64,000 bases of DNA from Dorea_D hominis. GTDB lineage: Bacteria > Bacillota > Clostridia > Lachnospirales > Lachnospiraceae. Under the pieces are notes generated by a model that was not told the origin of the DNA, searched no databases, and worked only from the letters and a program-made list of their open reading frames with translations. The stretch is taken from the NCBI RefSeq assembly GCF_014287705.1, contig NZ_JACOOY010000017.1, positions 11,035 through 75,034 on the forward strand. The letters run 5' to 3'. The translations under genes were made by a program, and so were the position numbers. Of the stretch, positions 8,262 through 16,482 are shown piece by piece (position 1 is the first letter of the stretch; each line of letters opens with the position of its first letter).

Positions 8262-9123
8262 GGCGGAACAGTTACATGCGAGGATTCTTGAAAAACTGGA
8301 TCTGACAAGAGAAGTGGAAGATGAAGAACTGACCGGGATTATTTATCAGGTATTACAGGAAGCCGGGCAGAAAGAATATATTCCGTTGAAGATAAGGACA
8401 GCGCTTGGAAAGGAACTGTTTAATGCGTTCAGAAAACTGGATCTTTTACAGGATTTTCTGGAGGATGATGAGATTACTGAAGTGATGATCAATGGAGTAC
8501 AGAGCATTTTCTATGAAAAACATGGAAAGCTGTATGAAGCAGAGAGACATTTCCTGTCCAGGGAGAAACTGGAAGATGTGATACAGCAGATTGTGGCGGG
8601 TTCAAACCGTATCGTCAATGAAGCATCACCGATCGTAGATGCGAGGCTGCCGGACGGCTCCCGAGTGAATGTCGTGCTTGCTCCGGTTGCGTTGAACGGA
8701 CCGATCGTAACGATCCGTAAGTTTCCCAAAGATGCAATCACAATGGAGCAGCTGATTGCATGGGATTCCGTTAGCGAGGAAGTTACAGAATTTCTTGCTA
8801 TGCTTGTAGTAGCAGGATACAACATATTTATCAGTGGAGGAACCGGTTCCGGGAAGACCACATTTCTAAATGCATTATCTCAATATATACCCAAAACAGA
8901 ACGAATTATTACGATAGAGGACAACGCAGAGTTAAAAATACAGGATGTAAGCAACCTAGTCAGTCTGGAAGCCAGAAATGCAAATGTTGAAGGGAACGGA
9001 GCGATTACGATCCGTGATCTGATCAAATCGGCGTTGCGTATGCGACCGGATCGTATTATTGTCGGTGAGGTGCGCTCGGCGGAAGCAATAGATATGCTTC
9101 AGGCACTTATATGTACTATATAA
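8254..9123 (+). pseudogene. cpaF: CpaF/TadA pilus-secretion ATPase, truncated by element insertion
   Basis: This is the motor ATPase of Flp/Tad pili. The preserved 285 residues include the N-terminal domain (DDEITEVMINGVQ), SRVNVVLAP, the Walker A FISGGTGSGKTTFLNA, an Asp box (RIITIEDNAELK) and the start of Walker B (RMRPDRIIVGEVRSAEAIDM). The native reading ends at DMLQA (about 9105), where the family continues with the catalytic His box. Four foreign codons and a stop follow. About a third of the protein is missing from this window. The start is ATG 8254 after GGAAGGA. The break marks the left end of the mobile element. Confidence 0.85.
9098..9112. other. Left attachment junction (attL) of the element
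   Basis: This is inferred from the point where cpaF stops matching its family (after the codon for Ala at 9103-9105). AT-rich DNA follows and, 3.5 kb further, a large serine recombinase gene. The exact crossover base cannot be fixed without the right end. Confidence 0.6.
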
Positions 9124-9187
9124 CAATTATATATATAACGTATATAAGGATGGAAAATATAGATTAGAGGGAAGGCATAGGAACGAT

Positions 9188-9496
9188 ATGAACATTAAGT
9201 ATAGGTTATTGTGTAAAAGGTTAATAGAGGAAAGGAAGAGAGTAGGTGTCATTCAATATTATAATGTACTGTTCATAATGGAGTTATTGTCAGATAAAGA
9301 CATATGGTTTTTTGAACAGTGGGTGAACGGTATAAATAACATATATATGAAGGATATACATAACTGGTGTAGAATGCATTTTGTTAAATATCACACTGTA
9401 TTTGTTTACAGGAAAGAGTATCCGGTAAAAGCAAATATTTGGAATGGATATTCATATATAAGGTGGCGGATGGAGCGGATGATGAATTTGGAATAA
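9188..9496 (+). CDS. Small hypothetical protein, paralogue of the one at 26848
   Basis: This 102-residue basic, aromatic-rich protein starts at ATG 9188 with GGGAAGG upstream. It shares blocks with the product at 26848-27153: YYNVLF near the start, a W..(I)..WC middle (IHNWC versus IKEWC), and a C-terminal FVYRKEYPVKANIW versus FIYRKDFPFRANLW, then YSY. It has no membrane segment. It is the first gene inside the element, 80 bases from the junction. I do not recognise the family. Position at the end of a mobile element might suggest a role linked to recombination, but that is only inference. Confidence 0.6.
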   Translation: MNIKYRLLCKRLIEERKRVGVIQYYNVLFIMELLSDKDIWFFEQWVNGINNIYMKDIHNWCRMHFVKYHTVFVYRKEYPVKANIWNGYSYIRWRMERMMNLE

Positions 9497-9573
9497 GATA
9501 AAATAGTGCTTGCATGAAAGGGAGTCTTAGAGTAGGGTATTCTTTTGAAAGTATGGACAGAACGAAGGCTGAA

Positions 9574-9601
9574 GGCTCTGCGCTATTCGTTTGGCAGAGC
9601 C
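9574..9601 (-). terminator. Hairpin at the end of the recombinase operon
   Basis: GGCTCTGC (9574-9581) and GCAGAGCC (9594-9601) form an 8-bp stem that overlaps the stop codon of the last minus-strand gene. The T run after it is weak (TTC and TTCG groups), so termination is uncertain. Confidence 0.4.
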
Positions 9602-10497
9602 TGAGTATTGTCCTGATCCGTAGAAAATAAATCTAACTGACCTTCTGGAGTGGAACTTTGACCGGATTCATCTTCAGTTGATTGTTCTCTTTTTTTGGGT
9701 GTTTTATGAGTGTATAATTTCTCAAAAGGAAGTGAATACTTGGATTTTTTATTGTATTCTAGTAAAAGAGCTTCTGCAAACCCTAATGAACCGGCACGAC
9801 GTTCTCTGGCAGTACGACTGATTTCTCTGACAGAGACACGTCCTACTTTTTCTTTAAATGTGTCATCTTTCATTGTTTCTCCATAAGCATTATCCAGACG
9901 GGCAATAGCATTAAGCATATTGGAGCTAAAGGACATAGGCGCGCCTTCCCATGTGGCAACGCAAAGGCGTAAAACACGATCAAGAGTGTGAAAACCATAT
10001 TTTTCATAGATATTAATTAAAGTGGATACAGCACATATACCTCCGGGGCGAGAGGAAGAAGTAATAGAGAGATCATATGATTCAACAAGGTCACGAATAA
10101 TAAGTTCTCTATCATTACCAGCTTCAATATTAGCCATGAATATTTCATAAGGTAGTAACGATTTGACATATTTCATCTGATTTGCAAAAATATCTGCTTC
10201 TTGAGTGTAAACAAGATCATCATAAACCATGCACCAGACAGGAGTTTCTCTTGATCCAGAGACGAGAGCGACAATTTCTATAGTGTGTTGTCCGTTGAAC
10301 ACATAATTTATCCCATCACGTCTACTTACTTTTACAGGGTTTATCTGATAAAGGTCAAAATTAGCTGCAGCACGCTGAACGTGTTTGATAGAAAGATTAC
10401 GTTGGTAATCTTGATTTGAACATAAATTTTTAATAGGTATTTGCTCAAAATGCACTTGGGGAACAAACTTTTGTAAATCTTCGGTATTTCCATCCAT
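9583..10497 (-). CDS. ParB/sulfiredoxin-fold protein, last gene of the recombinase operon
   Basis: This 304-residue protein has a ParB-type N-terminal domain. DYQRNLSIKHVQRAAANFD is followed by INPVKVSRRDGINYVFNGQH, where GQHT replaces the GERR/GHRR box of chromosomal ParB. A helical middle segment and a polar, low-complexity C-terminus (about 265-304) follow. It lies 2 bases after the gene at 10500-11426 and ends in a hairpin. ParB-fold proteins bind DNA and many hydrolyse CTP. Here, no ParA is nearby and the operon is led by a serine recombinase, so a role in element recombination or regulation is as likely as partition. Confidence 0.65.
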   Translation of the reverse strand: MDGNTEDLQKFVPQVHFEQIPIKNLCSNQDYQRNLSIKHVQRAAANFDLYQINPVKVSRRDGINYVFNGQHTIEIVALVSGSRETPVWCMVYDDLVYTQEADIFANQMKYVKSLLPYEIFMANIEAGNDRELIIRDLVESYDLSITSSSRPGGICAVSTLINIYEKYGFHTLDRVLRLCVATWEGAPMSFSSNMLNAIARLDNAYGETMKDDTFKEKVGRVSVREISRTARERRAGSLGFAEALLLEYNKKSKYSLPFEKLYTHKTPKKREQSTEDESGQSSTPEGQLDLFSTDQDNTQALPNE

Positions 10498-10499
10498 AA

Positions 10500-11426
10500 T
10501 TATATTTCCTCCAATTTTTTCAAAATATTATTTGTGGTTGATATTAGGCACATAAGCTGATATTTAAGCTTATATTTTGCTGTATCAGATGCAATTTTAA
10601 AATCTGAAACTTTTAATACTCTTTCGATAGAACTGTTCCATGAGGGAATCGTCAACGTAAGACTTGCAATTTCCGCATCTGGATCAAATTGTGGCAGATT
10701 GCGTATAGATGGAATAGAAACGGAAGATTCTTTCTTTAATATCGGTTTGGCGTAATTATTCCACAGTAATTCCCTTTTCATATCATGATAACTGAGATGT
10801 TCTATCTTTTCGGCAAGAAGGTAGTTATTTAGACTTAAAAGCTGCTCTTTTGATAATCCTGAAAGTTCAATAATATTAGCTTGGGAAATCCAAAGCTGAC
10901 CAGAACGAACTCGTTTGACAAGATCCGGAACTTTTTCATCAATTATATCTAGTGCACTACTGTAAGCAGAATATTTGTAAACGGTAGCCATTGCTACATT
11001 ACATTCTTCGGATATTTTTTTTGCTGCGATGCTTGCACCGGAAATATGAGATTTATTCGTAGATGAAAGTTGTCTTGAAACTAAAATTTTTTCAGCATCA
11101 TATTTTTTCCCAATCAGGTATTTTTTATTGATATTGGTTAAATCCTCTCGTTTAAGTTGGTCAGTACATATCCATGAAATTACATCTTCTTTACTGGAAA
11201 AATGGAGTCTTTTTATTCGGAAAGGAATACTGTGTTTACGAAATAATTCATATGCTTCTATACCATTAATGACAATACCATTCCATGTGCAGATGGGGGT
11301 GTGATAGGAATGACATAATATCTGTTGCTCAAGTTGTTTATAATCTTTTTCACTGAGATATTGATACAAATTGGTGAATTCTAGTTTTGTTTTTAATGTA
11401 TATATACTATAATTGCGCATACTCAT
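10500..11426 (-). CDS. ParB-like DNA-binding protein with KorB-type helix-turn-helix
   Basis: 308 residues. The first 100 resemble a ParB N-terminal domain (LEQQILCHSYHTPICTWNG, GIEAYELFRKHSIPF, DVISWICTDQL). A helix-turn-helix region follows (AAKKISEECNVAMATVYKYS), then VRSGQLWISQANIIELSGLS, as in ParB/RepB central domains. The last 80 residues carry a predicted mixed fold (DAEIASLTLTIPSWNSSIERV). Its start at 11426 overlaps the previous gene by 20 bases, so translation is probably coupled. It is the second-to-last gene of the five-gene operon. Partner DNA sites were not identified. Confidence 0.6.
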   Translation of the reverse strand: MSMRNYSIYTLKTKLEFTNLYQYLSEKDYKQLEQQILCHSYHTPICTWNGIVINGIEAYELFRKHSIPFRIKRLHFSSKEDVISWICTDQLKREDLTNINKKYLIGKKYDAEKILVSRQLSSTNKSHISGASIAAKKISEECNVAMATVYKYSAYSSALDIIDEKVPDLVKRVRSGQLWISQANIIELSGLSKEQLLSLNNYLLAEKIEHLSYHDMKRELLWNNYAKPILKKESSVSIPSIRNLPQFDPDAEIASLTLTIPSWNSSIERVLKVSDFKIASDTAKYKLKYQLMCLISTTNNILKKLEEI

Positions 11427-11838
11427 CTCCCATTATTTCTGATTTGAATTCTGTTTGTGGCAGTTTTGTGATGATGTTATCCATGGAAAATAGAGCTATT
11501 TTCTTATCTGGGTAAATATTGCCTTCTAAACGAAAAATGTTAAATTTCTCCCAAGAAAGGTTAAGCTGGGAAAGTGAATATAGTAATTCTCGGCTGTACA
11601 ATTCATAACTGTTACCATTGATGACAAAATAATCCTTAACTTTATGTGCCAATTTATCCTCTGCACAACTAGCCTTTATACCTATCATTTTTTGATCAGG
11701 ATTAACAAGAAGTTGAATATATTCTGGGTTACCAATTTGACGGAGTGTATTGCGGTGGATTCGTATACGATTCTTTTTAAAGTCAATACATATTAGTGGA
11801 TGGGAAGAGTGTTTGTTGTTCATAGGATTTTTCCTCAC
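11407..11838 (-). CDS. Stand-alone copy of the recombinase C-terminal domain (143 aa)
   Basis: Almost the whole protein is one domain that also occurs in the 262-residue protein and at the C-terminus of the serine recombinase. Shared landmarks are a strand-helix start (IHRNTLRQIGNPEYIQLLVNP), then K-M/L-IGIKA in place of LAIRPC, a helical middle (LYSLSQLNLSWEKFNIFRLEG), and IALFSMDNI at the end. The AbrB-like strand pattern and the shared position suggest a DNA- or protein-binding module. It overlaps both neighbours (56 bases upstream, 20 bases downstream). Function unknown. Confidence 0.6.
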   Translation of the reverse strand: MRKNPMNNKHSSHPLICIDFKKNRIRIHRNTLRQIGNPEYIQLLVNPDQKMIGIKASCAEDKLAHKVKDYFVINGNSYELYSRELLYSLSQLNLSWEKFNIFRLEGNIYPDKKIALFSMDNIITKLPQTEFKSEIMGDEYAQL

Positions 11839-12571
11839 TTTCTGCTGTTGATGGTTCTTTTGCTTTTTCTATGGATTTATCAGTTGCCTTCTTCTTTTCT
11901 TGTATGTCAAATACTGCGTAGCCTTCAAATATATTGACTTGCATTGATTTCTGATGTTCTTCCACTGGAATACCGAATTGATTCTTCCATTCTTCAGGAT
12001 AAGAAGGTGTCCTAGCAGTGGTTACAGTTCCATTGTCTTTTAGTGTACGAGGAAATATTTCAGGTGAAGTTAAATCGAAAATGAACAGTATTTCATTGCC
12101 AGAACGAATTAATTTGCCGAGAATCTTGTACCGATAATTAGGATTCCAATCCATGAGAGATATCACTTTAGCAAAGAAAATTCGACAGGTGATTTGTTTT
12201 GGCGAACGCTTTTTTCCAGAGGAACACCAACGAAAAGAGTCTTTTTCTTCTTCTCGACAGGGACGGACAGCCAGTTTTTTTTCAATGGGATTGACTAATA
12301 TTTGCACATATTCGACATCGGGTAGCTTTTTTATGCAGGCGGTATTTACAGATACCTTGTAGTTATTAAACGTAAACGAAGGTTCGTAAATATGAGCGAA
12401 GAATTCGCCACGTACAACTTGATAACCGTCATAGCTGAAAGAATCATCGTCAATGACTTCCATTTGATTTGAGGGGCTGGGTGCGACTGTTATTGGCATA
12501 GGTGTGTTGATTTTCATCATATCAGAAGGTTCTGTAGTCATATTCCATTGATTTATAGGTTGCTCGCTCAT
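11783..12571 (-). CDS. Second copy of the recombinase C-terminal domain (262 aa)
   Basis: Residues about 45-170 repeat the domain seen in the adjacent recombinase. YQVVRGEFFAHIYEPSFTF corresponds to YEVARGQFFSSVGRISVSF, EYVQILVNPIEKKLAVRPC to KFVEMLIHPSSKLLAIRPC, and YRYKILG to CKYRILG. Even the later YPEEWKNQFG matches YPADWMNSFG. The N-terminal 40 residues and C-terminal 60 are polar and low complexity. Its ATG overlaps the recombinase stop by 4 bases (ATGA type). It probably acts with the recombinase, for example as accessory or directionality factor; that is inference. Confidence 0.65.
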   Translation of the reverse strand: MSEQPINQWNMTTEPSDMMKINTPMPITVAPSPSNQMEVIDDDSFSYDGYQVVRGEFFAHIYEPSFTFNNYKVSVNTACIKKLPDVEYVQILVNPIEKKLAVRPCREEEKDSFRWCSSGKKRSPKQITCRIFFAKVISLMDWNPNYRYKILGKLIRSGNEILFIFDLTSPEIFPRTLKDNGTVTTARTPSYPEEWKNQFGIPVEEHQKSMQVNIFEGYAVFDIQEKKKATDKSIEKAKEPSTAESEEKSYEQQTLFPSTNMY

Positions 12572-14433
12572 TGGGTGTCTCCTTTAATTTCTGTAATAAT
12601 ATTCTTTATATTTTGTATAATGGTTTCTTTGGGAGTGGTTTGTAGCTCGGGTTCTTTATAAGGTTTACTTTCTGAAGCAGTTTGCCAGTTTTTGTCCACT
12701 GTAAATTCTGTTAATTCTGGCGCTTGAGACTGAGTATAGTAATTATTACCGAAGCTATTCATCCAGTCGGCAGGATAAGCTAACACACTCTTAGAATCAG
12801 ATATTGTATCAGGCGTGTTGTTATTGGGGGCGGATACTTCGTTGGTACTTGTCGGGATTCGTATTTCTGTATCGTCCATGTTGAAAATAAGGACATTTTC
12901 ATTATCTTTTTGGTGGGCAACTCCTAATATTCTATATTTGCATTTTTTGTCCCACTTAAATATCTCGTATAATGTTGGCAAAAATGCAGCACCGGAAATT
13001 GGTTTTGGAATAAGTTGACCATCTTTGAGACGTGACCACTGCACTTTATTTTTTGTTTCAGAGGAACATGGTCGAATAGCAAGTAGTTTTGAGCTCGGGT
13101 GTATTAGCATTTCGACAAATTTTATGTTTGGAAATTTCCGTATAGCATCTTTGTTAAAAGAGATCTGTTTATATGAAAAAGAAACAGAAATCCGACCAAC
13201 CGAGGAGAAAAATTGTCCTCTAGCAACTTCATAGTCTCTTAAATCGAAGGAACCGGCGGAAGCAGTAATTGTATCAGGTGCATTCATATTTGCCGGTTTA
13301 AGGACGCTTTGAGATGCTTCAAAGTAGTCTCTGGATTTAAATCCAGACCATCTTGGATTAATGCTTATAAATCCACTTAGAGAGCCTTCTTGTATCACAT
13401 GTAATTCTGGTAAAATCTCTTTATTTCCATATTTCGCATTTGTAATTAATTTTTGAACAGCTATGAAATCATCTCGGGAGATAATAGCTTCATGATGTCC
13501 GACTTTTCTGTATTGATTACGGTCTTGATTGTTTTTCCTTGATTTATGGTCAAGATAATTCGGAGTCCATGTTTTTCTCGCCAGAACATCCCCACAATGG
13601 CGTTCATTTTGAAGGATTTGTAGTATGGTACTGGATGACCAGACATCATTATTCTTTTTTGTTTTACAACCGAGTTCTGTCAAAGAATCAGCAATTTGTT
13701 GAGTACTACTTCCATTAAGATACATATAAAAAATAAGCTGCACAATTTTAGCTTCATGTGGATTGATTACAAGATCTCCATTTTCGTCTTGGTCATATCC
13801 GAGCAGAGGAGGTGTAAGGAATATTCCCCGACGAAAACGCATTTCAATGGAAGAATTCATAATTTCACTTTTGGTATGACTTTCTTCCTGCGCAAGTGTT
13901 GACATGAATGACAGAATCATTTCGCTTTTGGGATCAAGAGTATTTAAATGCTCTGTTTCAAAAAATACACCGACGGGTGGACGGAGTGAAGAAAGCTCTC
14001 GTACATATCGGATACAGTCAACAACGTTTCTTGCAAATCGGGATACACTTTTTGTTATGATTAAATCAATTTTTCCGCCTTCACAATCTTCAATCATTTT
14101 TTTGAATGCATCTCTATGTTGAAGCGAAGTGCCGGAAATGCCTTCGTCGGCATATATTTCTACAAGCATCCAATTCGGATTTTTATTTACTACATCCTGA
14201 TAATGATTTTTCTGTAATTCATATGAGGATGTTTGGCGTGGATCATCCGTAGATACCCTTGCATATACAGCTACTCGTAGTTTTTTTTCTGTTTTAAAAA
14301 TATCCTCTGGTGGAAGTGCCGGAATTACTTCCAGTTCTTCTGGATCAATACCTTTGTATCTTTGCCGGATTCTGGCTTTCTGTTCATCAATATTACTGCT
14401 TCGTTCTTCACTTTCTTTCATCAATAGCGACAT
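12568..14433 (-). CDS. Large serine recombinase with extra C-terminal domain
   Basis: This 621-residue site-specific recombinase probably integrates and excises the element. The N-terminal resolvase domain has VYARVSTDD with catalytic Ser61, then TSSYELQKNHY, ADEGISGTS, and the Arg pair in ITKSVSRFARN. The recombinase domain follows (GYDQDENGDLVINPHEAKIV, IADSLTELGCKTKK, ILQNERHCGDV). The usual zinc-ribbon/coiled-coil C-terminus is replaced from about residue 390 by a domain shared with the two next genes. The gene heads a minus-strand operon of five overlapping genes and lies about 3.5 kb from the cpaF junction. Confidence 0.88.
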   Translation of the reverse strand: MSLLMKESEERSSNIDEQKARIRQRYKGIDPEELEVIPALPPEDIFKTEKKLRVAVYARVSTDDPRQTSSYELQKNHYQDVVNKNPNWMLVEIYADEGISGTSLQHRDAFKKMIEDCEGGKIDLIITKSVSRFARNVVDCIRYVRELSSLRPPVGVFFETEHLNTLDPKSEMILSFMSTLAQEESHTKSEIMNSSIEMRFRRGIFLTPPLLGYDQDENGDLVINPHEAKIVQLIFYMYLNGSSTQQIADSLTELGCKTKKNNDVWSSSTILQILQNERHCGDVLARKTWTPNYLDHKSRKNNQDRNQYRKVGHHEAIISRDDFIAVQKLITNAKYGNKEILPELHVIQEGSLSGFISINPRWSGFKSRDYFEASQSVLKPANMNAPDTITASAGSFDLRDYEVARGQFFSSVGRISVSFSYKQISFNKDAIRKFPNIKFVEMLIHPSSKLLAIRPCSSETKNKVQWSRLKDGQLIPKPISGAAFLPTLYEIFKWDKKCKYRILGVAHQKDNENVLIFNMDDTEIRIPTSTNEVSAPNNNTPDTISDSKSVLAYPADWMNSFGNNYYTQSQAPELTEFTVDKNWQTASESKPYKEPELQTTPKETIIQNIKNIITEIKGDTQ

Positions 14434-14472
14434 CCTTTATAGTTGATATAACTATCATAGAATTTTTGGATT

Positions 14473-14518
14473 GAAAAAGACATAAACCATCGGTTAAGTG
14501 ATTAACGGATGGTTTATG
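14473..14518 (-). terminator. Terminator of the Xre gene at 14551
   Basis: A nearly perfect hairpin, CATAAACCATC..GGATGGTTTATG with inner GGTTAA/TTAAC. On the minus strand a TCTTTTTC run follows it. Confidence 0.7.
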
Positions 14519-14550
14519 TAGAAATAGATATTTGATTGTTATTGAATGAT

Positions 14551-14940
14551 TTAATAATCATTCGGGTTATCAGCATCGTAATTGTGTTTTGAGGATAGAT
14601 GCCAATCATTGATTCGTAAAATGTTTTTTATGGCTGAAAGAACCTCGAATATGTAACGTTTTTCAGTGCTGGTACAATCTGCCATTAATAAATCAATGTC
14701 AGTTTGATATTCCGTAGGATTGTATAACAAGTTCCCATAGAGTAATTCATCAATAGTAATTTCAAGTGCGTTGCTAATTTTGATTAAAGATTCTAAACTG
14801 GGTTTACGCTTGGCATTTTCAATATAGCTTATATAAACAGTAGAAAGATCAGCAATTTCAGCCAGCTCCTCGGCAGATAATCCTCGTTGTTTGCGGGTTT
14901 CTCTTATACGTTTGCCTATAAGTGCATAATTTATTTCCAT
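14551..14940 (-). CDS. Xre-family transcriptional regulator (129 aa)
   Basis: The N-terminal 65 residues form a classic HTH_3 domain: IGKRIRETRKQRGLSAEELA, then ADLSTVYISYIENAKRKPS, ending SNALEITIDELLYG. The C-terminal half is helical without a recognised domain. It is divergent from the small gene at 15166 and upstream of the recombinase operon, from which it is separated by its own terminator. A dyad at 15004-15027 in the divergent promoter region is a plausible operator. It probably represses early element genes; this role is inferred. Confidence 0.8.
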   Translation of the reverse strand: MEINYALIGKRIRETRKQRGLSAEELAEIADLSTVYISYIENAKRKPSLESLIKISNALEITIDELLYGNLLYNPTEYQTDIDLLMADCTSTEKRYIFEVLSAIKNILRINDWHLSSKHNYDADNPNDY

Positions 14941-15003
14941 GTCCTCACCTCCTTTCCATCACAACTTGACTTTCTTGTGTTGTAGATAGAAAAAATGGTG
15001 AGC

Positions 15004-15027
15004 TATACAACAGCAATTGGTTGTATA
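15004..15027. promoter_or_regulatory. Dyad TATACAAC-N8-GTTGTATA, candidate Xre operator
   Basis: Perfect 8-base inverted arms separated by 8 bases, between the divergent genes at 14551-14940 and 15166. This is typical of an operator for a dimeric Xre repressor. Confidence 0.5.
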
Positions 15028-15165
15028 AAGAGAAGTATATCATATGTATATAGCAAAAAGAAGATTGTCGATTGATGGGAGAAAAAGGCGATAAGTTGTA
15101 ATTGAACAACAGCGAAAAAAGGGTTATCATTTATGTATTAAAAATTATGTCTGGGAGGAAAATAC

Positions 15166-15381
15166 ATGGCAGATAAAGAGGAAATCAAAACACTGGAGGA
15201 ATTAGAGGAAAAAGGAAGAGTACTGCGGGAGTACAAAGAAAAATTCCGGCAGATGTGCCAAGAGAATAAAATGATAAAGGGTTCGACAGTGCTGAAACTA
15301 TATGATAAAATTGAAGAAATACAAAGAGAATATGAGCATTTAGATAATAAGCTGACATTAATGGAATACAACTTTATATAG
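15166..15381 (+). CDS. Small coiled hypothetical protein (71 aa)
   Basis: It starts at ATG 15166 with GGGAGGA 8 bases upstream. The protein is strongly charged and predicted almost wholly helical, from KTLEELEEKGRVLREYKEKF to EEIQREYEHLDNKLTLMEYN, so a short coiled coil is likely. It is divergent from the Xre gene and shares its putative operator region. I do not recognise the family. It may be an accessory factor of the element. Confidence 0.5.
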   Translation: MADKEEIKTLEELEEKGRVLREYKEKFRQMCQENKMIKGSTVLKLYDKIEEIQREYEHLDNKLTLMEYNFI

Positions 15382-15461
15382 TTCTATTTTTTTTGTTTTA
15401 ATACTACTGTTTCCCTTAGTAAATACTTGTAAGATACATCTCTAATAATTTTGCGGATTTC

Positions 15462-15482
15462 TAGTTACAATTAAGGTAACTA
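15462..15482. promoter_or_regulatory. Dyad TAGTTAC-N7-GTAACTA upstream of the second Xre gene
   Basis: Perfect 7-base inverted arms separated by 7 bases, 23 bases before the TTG start at 15506. Candidate autoregulatory operator. Confidence 0.45.
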
Positions 15483-15505
15483 CTATCGGAAAGAGGTGTA
15501 TTTAC

Positions 15506-15826
15506 TTGCGTACAGAGGATTATATTGCGGACAATATTATAGCTTTATGTAAAAAACGTGATATGAGTAAATATCGGCTGTCACAATTGACTGGTATATC
15601 TCAATCTTCGATTGGAAAAATTATTGCTAAAGAAAGTTTACCAACTATGCCTACTGTAGAAAAGATATGTGATGCACTGGGAGTAACAATGGCACAATTC
15701 TTTGCCGGAATGGATGTTCCAGTAAGCTTATCAGAATCACAACAAGAGGTTCTGAATATTTGGAATAATCTTGATGAAAAAGAACAGAATGTAGTGATAC
15801 AAATACTCCGGGGACTTCAAAAATAA
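15506..15826 (+). CDS. Xre-family transcriptional regulator (106 aa)
   Basis: The HTH domain covers residues 1-70: DNIIALCKKRDMSKYRLSQL, TGISQSSIGKIIAKESLP, and CDALGVTMAQFFAGMD. A short helical tail follows. The start is TTG at 15506, preceded by AGAGGTG and by a dyad that may be its operator. A strong terminator follows directly. It lies just upstream of the restriction-modification genes and could act as their control protein, but it is not obviously of the C-protein type. Confidence 0.75.
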   Translation: MRTEDYIADNIIALCKKRDMSKYRLSQLTGISQSSIGKIIAKESLPTMPTVEKICDALGVTMAQFFAGMDVPVSLSESQQEVLNIWNNLDEKEQNVVIQILRGLQK

Positions 15827-15828
15827 AG

Positions 15829-15867
15829 GAAACAGTTGTAACGAAAATGTTGACTGTTTCTTTTTTT
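15829..15867 (+). terminator. Rho-independent terminator
   Basis: GAAACAGT (15829-15836) pairs with ACTGTTTC (15853-15860), followed by seven T. Confidence 0.8.
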
Positions 15868-15883
15868 ATGGAGTTGAGAGATT

Positions 15884-16372
15884 ATGGTGATTGAAAAGAA
15901 ATATTATGATATTGCACAGCATGAATTGGAAGAAATGCAAAGAGAAATTAATGAAGAAAAAGCGCAAATGTCAGAAGAAGAGATACTAGAGGATAAAAAA
16001 TGGCATGATGAACAATTGGAAACAATTATTAAAAAGGCAGAAGCTCATATGCGTCGTTTTAAGAAAGTTCCAGATCCTCAAAAAGTAGTGAAATTCACTT
16101 TTTTACAAAAAGATGCATTGGAAATTGCACGAAATATGCAGATGAATATAAAAACTGAGCGTAAAGAAGATGATTTATGGGGGACGATAGAAATGTCATT
16201 TAATAATATGTGGTTTTTAGATTCGGCTCCTAGTGAATGGAAAGATATTTGGAATAACTTGCTGAAAGAAGCTCAGAGAGTGTATATAGAAGCAAAAGAT
16301 AACATGATTATGTATCAATATTATTATGATTTGGCGGTAGAAGTTCCTTGTGTGCAGACACAATACAAATAA
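15884..16372 (+). CDS. Hypothetical protein upstream of the MmeI-like gene (162 aa)
   Basis: It starts at ATG 15884 with GGAG upstream. The N-terminal 70 residues are a long charged helix (IAQHELEEMQREINEEKAQM), then a mixed domain with several tryptophans (DDLWGTIEMSFNNMWFLD, EWKDIWNNLLKEA). It has no membrane segment or nuclease motif. It lies 110 bases before the restriction-modification gene on the same strand. I do not recognise it. Its position would fit an accessory or regulator of that system. Confidence 0.5.
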   Translation: MVIEKKYYDIAQHELEEMQREINEEKAQMSEEEILEDKKWHDEQLETIIKKAEAHMRRFKKVPDPQKVVKFTFLQKDALEIARNMQMNIKTERKEDDLWGTIEMSFNNMWFLDSAPSEWKDIWNNLLKEAQRVYIEAKDNMIMYQYYYDLAVEVPCVQTQYK

Positions 16373-16482
16373 TGATATATGAATGCTGTTCTGTAATAAT
16401 TTTATGATATACTGTGGATATGATATGTAAAAATAGTCGGAGAAAGATTTGTGAATGCACGATTATTTAGGAGGAAAAAAGC

